Shown piece after piece: positions 21,788-32,256 of a stretch of DNA of 64,000 nucleotides; positions within the stretch are counted from its first letter, which is position 1, and every line of letters begins with the position of its first letter. The notes beneath the pieces were generated by a model. It had not been told where the DNA came from, searched no databases, and saw only the letters and a program-made list of their open reading frames with translations. Position numbers and translations under genes: made by a program. Where the stretch lies: NCBI GenBank assembly GCA_949152475.1, contig OX424559.1:31415119-31479118 (forward strand). Direction: 5' to 3'. This stretch comes from Terebella lapidaria. Lineage: Eukaryota; Annelida; Polychaeta; Terebellida; Terebellidae.

Positions 21788-22465
21788 TAGAGTTGTCATT
21801 TTTTGTTGGGTACCTAGTTGGGTACCATGTGGACATTCCTGGATATAAGCATGCCGACAAGGCTGCAGGGCAGCTCTTGATCTGAACGTCACATTTTCCA
21901 ATGTGCCACAGTCCACAGAGCTGCTCATCCACACGTACGCAGAATGGCAATCATTCTGGTACTAGCAGGTCAAACCAACGCCTGGTTGTTGTACTCCAAT
22001 AAACGAAATGTCCAGGCTTGATCAACTGGTCATGTCAAGGGCTCGCATAGGGCATACATGCCTTACTCATGGTTACCTGCTCCGTGGGGAGGAGGCTCCT
22101 GTGTGTGTGCCCTGTCGATAGTGGCTGATGGTAGACCATGTCCTAGCACATTGTCAAGATATTGCTGGCACGTTTTATGAGTGTCACTCAATACATGATG
22201 TTTTAATGATATAAGTATTAATAAAATCCTCAATTTCCACTATACTCATATTCTTAGACATATCGTCTATTATCCTAGTCATTGAGTATATTTCTAGTCA
22301 TTCAAGAAATGTGTTTCGTAGTTTTTACTTTTCACTACAGAATCTTAATACTCGAATCTAAGGTCTTAACATTCCTCTTTCTAATTTGACATTCTGTTTG
22401 GCACTGAAATGGCCTTTTTAAGTCCAAGTTGCCATTAAGCTTTATTCATTCATTCATTCATTCTA
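21788..22465 (+). mobile_element. 5'-truncated LINE (RNase H family), decayed
   Basis: Starts in the RNase H domain (a degenerate version of WVPSHVDIPGNERADKAAR, same as at 37373-37440), runs through the C-terminal domain (GYLLRGEEAPVCVPCR, then DHVLAHCQD), and ends in the family's 3' tail TTTGGCACTGAAATGGCC with an (ATTC)n run at 22441-22463. Several stop codons break the frame. Confidence 0.8.
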
Positions 22466-23230
22466 ATATATACTCTGCACTGGTGCCAATATTTGATGAA
22501 TGTGGTATACATGGAACCTACACATGAGTTAGAAGCTTACAAATATCATTAATGTCACTGTTGTAGAACTCGAAAACAGATATCTATCTTATTTTCAAAT
22601 ATGGCATGCATTCTCTCCACTGGAGTTCTACACTAAGTGTTTCGTAACTGTAACTACCGGGATAAACTCAAAAGGACGATCACTTGACTTTCCAGACCGG
22701 TCTCTCCTTACATGGCGAGTACACGGATCCTGTGTTTCGAGCATACAATAAATGAGTCATAACAGAAATAAAAAATCCAGTCGTCTTCATCATTAATTTT
22801 CCATGCTTATTCGATTGTCGGAATTGGCAACAGTTCGCTGAGGAATATGTGTACATACAATGTACTGTCTGTGAACAAGTAAGTAAATGCCCTATAGATT
22901 GCATCCAAATAATATAAATCTCTTTGTACACAAGTACGTGTCTCAGGTTCTTTTCTGGACATCGTTTTGCAATTATCAATCTTCACAATGAAGATTTAGA
23001 TAACTGAGACATCTTACCACTCATACCCATAAATCTGATGATGTCATCTGATCCTAAAATTGTATGATGTGAAATATTATATCTACAGATAAATCCGTGT
23101 ACATGGGTTCGAAATCCATGTACATTGAAGCATCATCGCTGTTGTAATTTTGTTGCCCAGTTCTTAGCTAGAAGTATCATGTCCCCGAACGCAATCAGGG
23201 TTGTAGTTATAAGGCCGCCACTTTAGGTCG
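22466..23230. other. Non-coding stretch, nothing recognised
   Basis: No repeat family, motif or credible ORF was seen apart from a short inverted echo GTACATGGGTTCGAAATCCATGTACA-like at about 23098-23124. Confidence 0.4.
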
Positions 23231-23234
23231 GTTT

Positions 23235-23640
23235 CCCGTGGTTATATGACGTAATGGGTGGCTATACTACATAATAGGTGACATAATAGGTGGTTATACA
23301 ACGTAATATGTGATGTAATAGAATATGACGTAATAGGTGGTTATAAGGTGGCTATATGACGTAATAGTGGATATAAGGTGGTTATGTGATGTAATAGGGA
23401 CATAATAAATGCCTATATGATGCAATATGTCGTTATATGATGTAATAGGTGGTTATACGACGTAATAATTGACGTAATAAGAGGTTATATGGTGCCTATT
23501 TGACGTAATATATAGTTATACGACATAAAAGGCAGTTATATGATGTAATAACTGATTATGTCTCGTAATAGGTGACGTAATAGATGGCTATGTGGTGGTC
23601 TTGTGACGTAATAATTGGTTATACGCTTGGGCTACGATAT
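23235..23640 (+). repeat. Irregular minisatellite rich in TGACGTAA
   Basis: Short units of about 20-25 bases built on GGTGGTTATATGACGTAATA, with many variants (TGATGTAATA, CGACGTAATA). TGACGTAA is an ATF/bZIP-type core. The unit length varies, so it is a decayed array. Confidence 0.7.
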
Positions 23641-23837
23641 GACCACACCTCCTAGCGAATGAACACTATGACTGTCAGGTTATGATCCCTCCCTTAGCTG
23701 ATGTACGTTATGACTACTCCATCCAGTTATTATTCCCCTAGTCCATTAAGATTGTAAGGGTATACTCCCTATGACATAACTGGGTCAGGCCCTCGGGATC
23801 ACTTCCAGTCAGACCCTCTGAACAATTCATTTCTTAC

Positions 23838-24361
23838 CTGAGAATATTCCCAAAATAAGCCTTCCACCATGTATTGCTCCTATCTTATAATGAATCAAAT
23901 GACACGTGTTGCCTATCCTACCATAAAATGAAGAAAACGATTTTATTTTTTGGCAATTTATTTTTTTTTCATTCGTAACTTCCTCGTCATCCGAAATTCT
24001 GGAACGAGAAAAAGTAAACACGATTACACCTGGAAAAAAAAGTCTTACAATTTAGACACGCTTACTATAAATAATTTTTTCAACAAATGATCCCCAATCA
24101 TGCAACAGCATAATGGTTCTCAATAGCAAATTCTAACACGGAAAACATATACTCACACTATTGGCCTCTCAGCCGACCCTTCCGGGGCCCATGGTATTGT
24201 TTCATTCCTGAAATAGATAAACGAAACATAAAATACCCGGGGTATTTATATTATTAAATATTTTATCGCTGTTATAGGAGTTTATTGGAAAATCGTGTAC
24301 TTACAAGTTCTGGTCCTCCTGGACCCCTTCCCCCTCTCTCGGCTCCACCAGTGGCCACGGT
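23838..24361 (-). CDS. Candidate small exons of an unidentified minus-strand gene
   Basis: Exon 24305-24361 (57 bases) is flanked by TTTTTTTGCAG and GTAAGT; exon 24157-24207 (51 bases) by CTATTTCAG and GTGAGT; a third begins at 23998 after TCGTTCCAG. Read in one consistent phase they are free of stops, and the junction gives an IVISDDEE-like stretch, which has the form of a SUMO-interacting motif. Downstream the third exon may run to 23838 (TCAG/GTAAGA). Part of that third region is also duplicated at 36990-37092, so it may be repeat-derived. Function unknown. The support is splice signals and phase only. Confidence 0.3.
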
Positions 24362-25986
24362 CTGCAAAAAAAGGATGGGATGTGAATGAACGTGCACACC
24401 TACATGTATTATCTGTACGGCCAAATATTTCTATCTGTGGTACATGTAAACGATGTACATACTCAACACCCTAAACCTTGTACTTACTCATGTACCGGGA
24501 ATAGAATTCGGGGGGACACCCCCCCCCCCCCGAACTCCCGATTGTAGGGGGCCTTTCGGGGCGCCCCCGGCGGTGTGCTGATGACTGTGTTTGGTGTTCT
24601 GTAAATACACGTATAACAACTATATCATCGTGCGTTTGCGTGTTTATAATATATGGTTAAACCTGAAGAATCATTATATAAGGGTACTAGTTTTACTTAC
24701 TTGGCTGCCATTCTTTAACTTCATCGTTGAGGAATTTATCAAAGAGAAAGAAAATAAACATTTCAAAGAACCGTTTTAATTATTTCGTAGAATTTATCAG
24801 TAAAACCGTTCACACATGCGTGTAAGAATGAAACATGTAATGGGTAACATATTTGCGTGTGCTTGCCTCGAATAGTGAGACGGGAAAAAATACATTGTAA
24901 TTTCGGCATGAATACTTTATGTACGCGCATCGAAAGGTTCTTTACACGACTGAATTATTCTTCAGGGTATAGACTGCAAGTAATTTTTTTGCGTGAACTA
25001 ACTCTCTCCAGTCTTAGTGATGAAAAGCAATAAAAAAAATTTCCCCAGACGTGAGTGGTCAAGGTTTTAAATTAATACAACTTACTTTAAACATTCTGTG
25101 TGTAAATGCAACAGACGGTTCTCCACTAATTTCAATAATATCTCCATTATCGCCTCATGTATACATGAACATGTGGTACTTATTGGTGTTGATAGATAAC
25201 GTTACTGTAGGAGAAATATCACTGGCAGTAGGATAAGACTGAATGAGTACGTGTATCCGAAATCATTCCGATTTCGTGCTGGAAAGATATATTTCTGGAT
25301 TATAAATGGTGTGTGAATATATTGTACTAGTACTGTACGAGTGTATATAGTAGGTTGTATACCCATACCTAACCCATGTCCGTTCACAGTATTATTAACA
25401 TGAGCACACATGTAGTGGTGTCCACAGTTCTCCTGAGGTGCTTGCTCTTGTTGCTTGAACATGAGGCTGCCCAGCCTGGCATGTTGGTTGCATGAGTGGG
25501 TATCAATGAAGAAAATTGTGAGCAGTGACCATTCTAATCGACTTCCGTGTAATCTAATGGCGCTTTTTCATGCTACTTGAACATGGGGCTGTCCAGCCCG
25601 GCATGTTAGTGGCCTATACAAACGTCAAACTATAACCGGTATTACTGTGTTATACATACATCATCAACGATGACAAGCATTATTATGGTCACTGAGTTGT
25701 ATATTTACCTGATAGTATATATTGTGTTTCTACGGTTGTCGGTGTGTCAAAAGTGTATGTTACAATTGCAAAGGCTTATGTTTTGTCAGTTATTTATGGT
25801 GCTCAGCTTGTTTTGACATCTATCCACGCGCAATATGTTAAATGTATTTCTATAAAATCAACTGAAATCCTCAAGCAACATGGTGTAACTTGTAATCACG
25901 CTAAAAGGGCGCGTTTTTCGTTTCTCCTTTCCGTTTTTGTAATTTTGTGAATGCATGTAAGCTTGTCAGTTAGTGTGTGAATCAGT
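24362..25986. other. Non-coding stretch with poly-C run and a short direct repeat
   Basis: A C-rich block at about 24518-24530 within a GC-rich patch (24505-24570). The phrase CTTGAACATGAGGCTGCCCA at about 25455 recurs with few changes at about 25577, 122 bases apart. The segment just before 25987 is probably the 5' UTR of the following LINE; its start is not defined. Confidence 0.4.
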
Positions 25987-26733
25987 ATGTGTGACTTGAT
26001 GCAATACCGACTATTTGTTGGACTTTTTCTTTGTATGATACGGGGAAACGCGAGAACATTTCGATCTGAGAAATTTTTCTGGTGCTTTATCTATCTGAAC
26101 TATATCTTTAATATATATGTTTTACCGATCATAATTAGCACTTGTGGAGATGTAGAATCAAACCCAGGGCCTAACCTTGAGCAGAAAATAGTTATTGGTC
26201 ATCTGAACGCGCGCAGCCTCCTGGCCCAAGGTCTTGATCGCTCTGTTTCGAAAATCGATGAAATAAAATCGTTTGTATTGTTGAATAACTTGTCAATATT
26301 AGCTGTGAGCGAAACCTGGCTTGACGGTTCAATTGAGAATGACGCTCTTACCTTTACCGGCTATTCGCAAGTCATACGTCGGGACCGAAATAGACGTGGC
26401 GGTGGTCTCTGTGTTTTTATTAAAGACGAATGTCCAGCAAAGCGTCGACTGCAGTTCGAACCTACAGATAGTGAGACTGTGTGTGTAGAACTGCAGTTAA
26501 AAAATGCTAAATTCTTAATTTACTTTTGCTACAAACCCCCCTCATATAACACGGCAGATTTTTTAAGTGGCCTTGAACGTTCGATTTCCAAAGTGAATGG
26601 TTACAAATCATTGATGTTTATGGGAGATTTCAATTGTAAGCACTCTTCTTTCTGTCCACATGATCAAAACACGCCAGAAGGTGCACTATTGAAGCAATTT
26701 TTCGACTCTAGGATGTTCGCAGTTCATACATGA
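25987..26733 (+). CDS. LINE ORF, 5' part: hydrophobic leader, 2A peptide, AP endonuclease
   Basis: 248 residues from ATG 25987. Residues 8-18 and 31-51 are hydrophobic (FVGLFLCMI, then a second segment ending YVLPIIIS), so the leader could act as a signal or anchor. Residues 53-62 are CGDVESNPGP, a 2A ribosome-skipping motif. Then comes the endonuclease: HLNARSLL, the catalytic-type SETWLDGS, RRGGGLCVFI and MGDFNCKHSS. The frame stops at 26731-26733 before the end of the endonuclease; the SDH-like end (NNCDHAPVSI) is in the next frame. The endonuclease nicks target DNA to prime reverse transcription in the nucleus. Confidence 0.88.
   Translation: MCDLMQYRLFVGLFLCMIRGNARTFRSEKFFWCFIYLNYIFNIYVLPIIISTCGDVESNPGPNLEQKIVIGHLNARSLLAQGLDRSVSKIDEIKSFVLLNNLSILAVSETWLDGSIENDALTFTGYSQVIRRDRNRRGGGLCVFIKDECPAKRRLQFEPTDSETVCVELQLKNAKFLIYFCYKPPSYNTADFLSGLERSISKVNGYKSLMFMGDFNCKHSSFCPHDQNTPEGALLKQFFDSRMFAVHT
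26143..26172 (+). other. 2A ribosome-skipping motif
   Basis: Codons for CGDVESNPGP fit the canonical DxExNPGP pattern. The peptide bond between the last Gly and Pro would not be made, releasing a leader of about 61 residues from the endonuclease-RT protein. Such 2As are known from APE-type LINEs of marine invertebrates. Confidence 0.9.
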
Positions 26734-26734
26734 A

Positions 26735-29383
26735 CCCACTCGATTTCATGGCACAAATCAATCGTGCCTAGATTTGTTTTTTTGCAACAACCCATCACTG
26801 ATTTGCAATCAAGTGGTGCATCCTCTGATAAATAACTGTGACCATGCCCCAGTCTCTATTACTTTGACCAGCAAAGTCAATTATGTACATGCTTTTCAAC
26901 GAAATGTTTTGAATTTTAATCATAGAGATTTCAACATGCTAAGAAATCTCTTGACCGCTTCACGCTGGGACAGCGTGTTTTCGAAAGATAATGTGAATGA
27001 TTGTGTTGTCGAGTTCATGTCAATACTGAAGGAACTCTCTGAATTTTGTATCCCTCATTATACAACTACTATTCGTCCACAAGATAAGCCCTTTATGAAT
27101 GGGGAGCTTAGAAATCTAATGCGTAAGCGTGACCGATTACATAAAATATTTAAGCATGTTCCCAATGACTATAATAGGTTGAAATACAACGCGTCTAGAA
27201 ACGAAGTAGTAAACTGCTTGCGAAAAACAAAACTGGAATTCGAATCGGCGAGTTTACTTAATCTTCAAAGAGAAAAAGCTAAATCTAACCCTAAATCATA
27301 CTGGAAATCCCTGCGATCATTCTTTCGACAGAATTGCGCACCCACGAATGCACCCCTTTTCTTTAATAACGCAATCATTGTTGATCCGATGGAAAAGGCC
27401 GAGCTATTTAACGATTATTTTGTGCGTCAAACATACCTGGAAGATTCAGATGTCTTGCTTCCGGATCATATTTCCCCTAATTCGCAATCATCTCTTGATG
27501 TCCCTTGCATCAAAGAAATTGATGTTTACAAGATATTATACAATTTGGACACCAGCAAGGCCACGGGCCCCGACGAGATTGGTAATCTCATATTGAAAGA
27601 AGTAGCTTACACAATTGCGAAACCATTGTGTCGTATTTTCAATATGAGTCTACAGAAAGGAATATATCCTGATGTATGGAAAATTGCCCAAGTGATCCCT
27701 CTGCACAAAAAATGTAGCATTAATTTGTGTGAAAAGTTTCGCCCAATATCCTTATTATGCTGTGTATCCAAGGTTTTTGAGAGGTTAATACATAACCATG
27801 TGTATGAATATCTGTCACAATTTAAACTGCTGACGAGTTTTCAATCAGGATTTTGTCCAGGAGACTCGACTGTGAGGCAGATCGTATCTATATGTCATAA
27901 AATTTACACCAGTCTCGACAATGGAGACGAAGTTATCTCCGTCTTTCTTGACTTTCGCAAAGCTTTCGATACGGTTTGGCATCGGGGATTACTTTGGAAA
28001 ATGAAGAAGTTGGGGATATGCAATCATTTATTGCAATGGTTCCAAAGCTATCTATCCAACAGGTATCAATATGTCGCTCTCCAAGGCAAGTTTTCGTCAC
28101 TAAGGCCAATTAATGCTGGTGTTCCACAGGGGTCAGTACTTGGTCCTCTTCTGTTCTTGATATTTATCAATGATATATGCGAAGGTATTTCTTCTAATAT
28201 CCAGCTCTATGCTGATGACACCTCCCTTTTTAGAGCAGTAAAAAAGGGCAACATGATTAGAGCAGTGAACGACATGAATAAAGATCTTGATAAAATCTGC
28301 AAATGGTGCGCTCAGTGGCTCTTGCAGTTAAACACAGACAAAAGCATTGTCTTATTAATTTCCCGAAAGCTGACACCCACGCCCTTATTGCCCGTCCGAA
28401 TTGGGAGCTCAATCCTGACCCAAACTGAAACGCACAAGCATCTTGGACTCACGATCAACTCTCGTTTCACTTGGTCTGATCATATCGCATGTATTCTGAG
28501 CAAGTCAAACAAACGTCTAAACATGCTTCAGTCATTGAAAAAGAGTCTTCCGCGTTCTTCTCTCGAGACATTGTATAAGTCTTACATCAGACCACTTCCG
28601 GAATATGCTGACATTGTTTGGGACAATTGTAGTTTAGCACTTCAAAAGTCTATCGAAGACATTCAATTAAGGGCAGCTCGGATAGTCACGGGGGCGAAGC
28701 GTCGAACGTCACATGAATCTCTTTACAAAGAACTTGGTTGGGAAAAGATGTCTAAACGACGGAACTCGCATAAATTGATCTTTCTTCATGAACTACAACT
28801 GAAGAAGGCCCCCAAACACCTGTTCGATATTCTTCCCACTGTAACTAATACCACTCGTCCGCTTAGAAATTCCACTTTGCCTCAATTCCGCTTCAAGACG
28901 GATTTATTTCGCAAGTCCACCTTATCCTCATCTATAGCGTTGTACAACAGGCTGGATCAATCCTACAAATCTAGAACAAGTATATCAGCTTTTAAGAGTG
29001 CAATGAAAAGTACGAATGTGGACTCGAAACAAGAATTATATAACCTCGGAACTCGTTACTTGCAGATATTAACCGCACAAATACGAATGAACTTCTCCGA
29101 TCTGAAATATGATTTATTCTCTAAAGGCTGCATCGATAACGGTACGTGTTTTTGCAATCAAGCCATGGAGACCAGTTATCACTATTTCTTTGAATGTGAG
29201 CTATATGAGAGCGAAAGGCACACTCTATTTGATACTTTATACGACTGTCTTGAAAATGATGATGTGGAGTTCACAGTGGATACTCTGGTGTCAGGCTCAC
29301 CTATATTGTCTCTTGATATGAACAAAATAATCCTCTATGCTACACATAATTTCATTCTATCATCGAAGAGATTTCTAAAGTAA
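26735..29383 (+). CDS. LINE ORF, 3' part: end of endonuclease, reverse transcriptase, CCHC motif
   Basis: About 870 codons uninterrupted; no ATG marks its start, which fits a frameshift in one original ORF. Contains the end of the endonuclease (INNCDHAPVSI), RT blocks KATGPDEIGN, FRPISLL, FLDFRKAFDTVWH, AGVPQGSVLGPLLFLIFIND and the catalytic LYADDTSLF (tat-gct-gat-gac at 28208-28219), and a C-terminal CFCNQAMETSYHYFFEC (C-x-C-x8-H-x4-C). There is no RNase H domain, unlike the second LINE family in this window. RT carries out target-primed reverse transcription. Confidence 0.93.
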   Translation, partial: PTRFHGTNQSCLDLFFCNNPSLICNQVVHPLINNCDHAPVSITLTSKVNYVHAFQRNVLNFNHRDFNMLRNLLTASRWDSVFSKDNVNDCVVEFMSILKELSEFCIPHYTTTIRPQDKPFMNGELRNLMRKRDRLHKIFKHVPNDYNRLKYNASRNEVVNCLRKTKLEFESASLLNLQREKAKSNPKSYWKSLRSFFRQNCAPTNAPLFFNNAIIVDPMEKAELFNDYFVRQTYLEDSDVLLPDHISPNSQSSLDVPCIKEIDVYKILYNLDTSKATGPDEIGNLILKEVAYTIAKPLCRIFNMSLQKGIYPDVWKIAQVIPLHKKCSINLCEKFRPISLLCCVSKVFERLIHNHVYEYLSQFKLLTSFQSGFCPGDSTVRQIVSICHKIYTSLDNGDEVISVFLDFRKAFDTVWHRGLLWKMKKLGICNHLLQWFQSYLSNRYQYVALQGKFSSLRPINAGVPQGSVLGPLLFLIFINDICEGISSNIQLYADDTSLFRAVKKGNMIRAVNDMNKDLDKICKWCAQWLLQLNTDKSIVLLISRKLTPTPLLPVRIGSSILTQTETHKHLGLTINSRFTWSDHIACILSKSNKRLNMLQSLKKSLPRSSLETLYKSYIRPLPEYADIVWDNCSLALQKSIEDIQLRAARIVTGAKRRTSHESLYKELGWEKMSKRRNSHKLIFLHELQLKKAPKHLFDILPTVTNTTRPLRNSTLPQFRFKTDLFRKSTLSSSIALYNRLDQSYKSRTSISAFKSAMKSTNVDSKQELYNLGTRYLQILTAQIRMNFSDLKYDLFSKGCIDNGTCFCNQAMETSYHYFFECELYESERHTLFDTLYDCLENDDVEFTVDTLVSGSPILSLDMNKIILYATHNFILSSKRFLK

Positions 29384-29483
29384 ATGTTCTCCGTTTCCTC
29401 GAATCGTTTGTATCGCGTATATACATGTTATTTGATTGGTGTTGCATTTATGTATCGCATTGTAAAGTACTGATTGTGTATGA

Positions 29484-29484
<1 letters not shown>

Positions 29485-29520
<36 letters not shown>
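29485..29520 (+). repeat. (GT)n microsatellite in the LINE 3' UTR
   Basis: About 18 uninterrupted GT units. Confidence 0.95.
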
Positions 29521-29523
<3 letters not shown>

Positions 29524-29630
29524 GGGTATGTGTGTACTGTATTTTGAAAAGCCGCATCATTAGCCAATTTGATCCAAATTGTGCTATTTGGCAATTCATT
29601 CAATAAAATATGTTTAAACCAATAAAAAAA

Positions 29631-30515
29631 ATTAACATTTAACTCCAACCGCATTCTGTTATAGACTTTACACACCCGTACCCCGAAGAGTCATGAAGAA
29701 AGTCAATAATTTCATGGACTATGTCAACGTTCGAATTTGCTAATACTGCGGCATTGTATCAATGAGTAAAGGAATAGAAATATACATATGCGCTATAGAA
29801 ACGCTTCGAAGTGGCAGCATTCTAATTATAAGTTGACGCGCATTGTGAGGGCCAGAATACCACCCCCTCACTCACCCCGGGACAGGTAACAGGACGTAAC
29901 ACCTCCTGATTGGTTGAAGCCGTGAAGACTGGGTCCAATCAGCGCGTGAGGCCTCGAAAATGAGTAACCCGGGCGTGTACTACCGTGTAGTCTCCAACAT
30001 TTTAGATCAAGTATTTTAAATTAGAATAGTTTACTACTTTAGAAAAGTAATGCTATGTGCACATGACCCTACCCTACAGTTTAAGGAACAGAGACATGTC
30101 TCATTTTGAAGAAAATTTTAAGCAATTTGATCCAAATTGCCTAAATTAAATTTTTAATTAAATTTAAGCTTAATTAAATATCACCAAGCTTTAAATGCTT
30201 GAAGTTCGTAATGGAATATGCCGAGAAGTTTGTAGAAAAGAGTTAATAGTATCATTTGATTGGAATGAATTGCCATTTATGTCCCGCCTTGGCAAAGGCG
30301 TGGACATGTAAGGGGCAGACATGGATGATTCCCTTGGCTGAACTACACTTCTTTGACTGCATTGTTGTAGTATTTAGAATCAAAAGCCCATGTTATTTTC
30401 AAATATGACACACATTTGTCTCAATCGAGTGCTATACATAAGGCTTCTGGTGCCGTGCTAAATGGCAACACATTCGGTTCTGCCTTCAGTCAGGTCAAAT
30501 ACATAAGGACTGTTT
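29631..30515. other. Non-coding stretch, nothing recognised
   Basis: AT-rich; a short palindromic stretch built on TTAATTAAATTTAAGCTTAA at about 30151-30175. No credible ORF. Confidence 0.4.
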
Positions 30516-30517
30516 CT

Positions 30518-31025
30518 CCATATAGTTTCAAATATATTCAAGATGTATGCAAATTTTGAGCCGGTCCACAACCGCCGGACACGGAATTGATGTCGAGAGT
30601 GGCTGACGGTTGAACATGTCCTGATACATTGTCTAGATTTGGCTGACACTCGTCGTGCTCGAGTGTCAGTCAATATATGATGTTTTCAGTGATATTTTTT
30701 TTTATGAAATCCTCAATTTCCTTCAGGATATTGGGGGTATATTTCTATTCTTAGACGTACAACTCTAGTCAACTCGCTTGAGTCTAGATCTAATCATCAA
30801 TTCTTTCACAATTAATCTTGTAAGCTTTTACTGTTCAATGCAACTTTTTTAATAGTAGAACTTGTGGTTTTATCATTCTTGATACTACTTTTATATCTTC
30901 GTTTGGCACTGAAATGGCCTTCTTGAGCCCAAGTGCCATTAAACTTTATTTCTTCTTCTCCATAGTGTTTCAAGTATATTCGAGATGTATGCAAATTTTG
31001 AGCCGGTCCACAACAGACACGGAAT
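30518..31025 (+). mobile_element. 5'-truncated LINE (RNase H family) flanked by a 65-bp direct repeat
   Basis: The LINE part (about 30590-30957) covers the C-terminal CREWLT-type coding remnant, the 3' UTR and the TTTGGCACTGAAATGGCCTT tail ending in TTCTTC. The flanks 30518-30585 and 30961-31025 repeat each other (GATGTATGCAAATTTTGAGC in both) with several differences, like an unusually long target duplication or a pre-existing tandem. Confidence 0.7.
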
Positions 31026-31313
31026 TTATACAAGAGACTGGGAAAATGAGTGCATACATCATCAACGAAATGCAAAAATAAATGTTTGCTAGCAAACACC
31101 CAAATCGAAAGGATCAGCATCAGAATTCTGTGCCTTTGGAGGACCAGTTGGTGGCTAAAAAAAGAGGTTTGCTAATTGAGCCAGAGGGATATGCATGTTT
31201 GAAGCCATTATCAGGGACAATTTTCTAAACTTTAAACACAGACAAGTATACCCAATGAATAGAATTACATTTGCAATTAAGGATATAGCTACCCACACGG
31301 TATAATGGAGCCT

Positions 31314-32028
31314 TCATTTCTCCATGTTGTCCCAAAAAATTTGTCCGTAAATTTTTGCTAACGCATATGATTCCAAATCTGCCTTTATTGCTATTGCAAC
31401 TTTTCTCAGATCTAACCCACTCTGTTTCTGTTTTTCATCCAAATCGTTGAATCTTTCAATAGAATCGGAAATGTCTGGAAGTTGCAATTGAAATAAGCGG
31501 TCTGATAATGAATCGCTAGTTACATTAGTGTAATCTATATAGTTTTGTGTACTCAACATGGTCTGAATCAGAACTAAAATGGCACAGTAAAAACGAATGT
31601 TTCATATAAGTCAGACACAAGGCTTTGATCAGAATTTGGCACACAGACATGAATATACACATGCTTCTCTCTGTGTGTATAGGATGATACATGGTTCATC
31701 ATATAAAAGGACAAATCTTCATGTACCAATTTATAAGTCGGATATTTATTCCTCAAAGTATATTTTACGTTCTTAATTGCCGTCTCAATATCGGCTACAC
31801 TCACTAATTCAGTAGGATAATTTCCTGATCGTAATGATATAAGGCCTTTAACAATATCGACTTGGTGCGGTTAGCTTCAATTATACCATTTATTATGTGT
31901 TCAATCTGTTCCTGACTCTCTTTGGTATTCAGCACACTCTCTGGAATTTGTATGATCGGAAATTTGAAAATTACGTCATAGAAACTGTGCCCATTATTAG
32001 CTGCCTTGTTTTGTTTCTTGAACAGCAC
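31314..32028 (-). pseudogene. Decayed Env-like ORF relic
   Basis: Three consecutive minus-strand ORFs (31804-32028, 31574-31804, 31314-31559) read as pieces of one protein separated by frameshifts or stops. The middle piece has a tyrosine-rich stretch, then KHVYIHVCVPN and a segment ending FVFTVPF. That spacing reminds me of the ectodomain of envelope-type glycoproteins found in invertebrate retroelements, but this is recollection of pattern, not a match I can verify. It is disrupted; I give no joined reading. Confidence 0.3.
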
Positions 32029-32180
32029 CCCGTATTCGTGTCAAGACACAGCTTCATCGTGGAATTGAATCCTGTCACCATTCGGCCTCAAATCCGAGTG
32101 TACCATCTGAATACAAACCATCAACAGCAGCATGGCCGAAAAGGTCCACCTCCTGCATAAGATGAATAACTAGAATTAAC

Positions 32181-32256
32181 AAGAAGAAGAAGGAATAAGG
32201 TTTAACCGCACTTTGGGCACAAGAAAGCCATTTCAGTGTCAAACGAGGATATAAAA
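32181..32256 (-). mobile_element. 3' tail of the RNase H-family LINE, minus strand
   Basis: Reverse complement of the TTTGGCACTGAAATGGC tail; the GAAGAAGAAGG end corresponds to the (TTC)n terminus. It is the only copy of this family on the minus strand in the window. Confidence 0.8.

Larger units (their letters stand above)
25987..29630 (+). mobile_element. CR1/L2-like LINE with N-terminal 2A motif (one frameshift)
   Basis: Codes for AP-type endonuclease followed by reverse transcriptase and a C-terminal CCHC motif. It is near full length; the 5' UTR boundary is not seen. The 3' UTR holds a (GT)n run at 29485-29520 and AATAAA-type signals near 29602-29625, where I place the end. The endonuclease and RT parts are out of frame by one base around 26702-26731, so this copy is inactive unless recoded. 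Confidence 0.88.

Noticed and set aside
29485..29520. Z-DNA or functional role of the (GT)n run
   Set aside because: Simple microsatellite in a LINE 3' UTR; nothing further supports a role.
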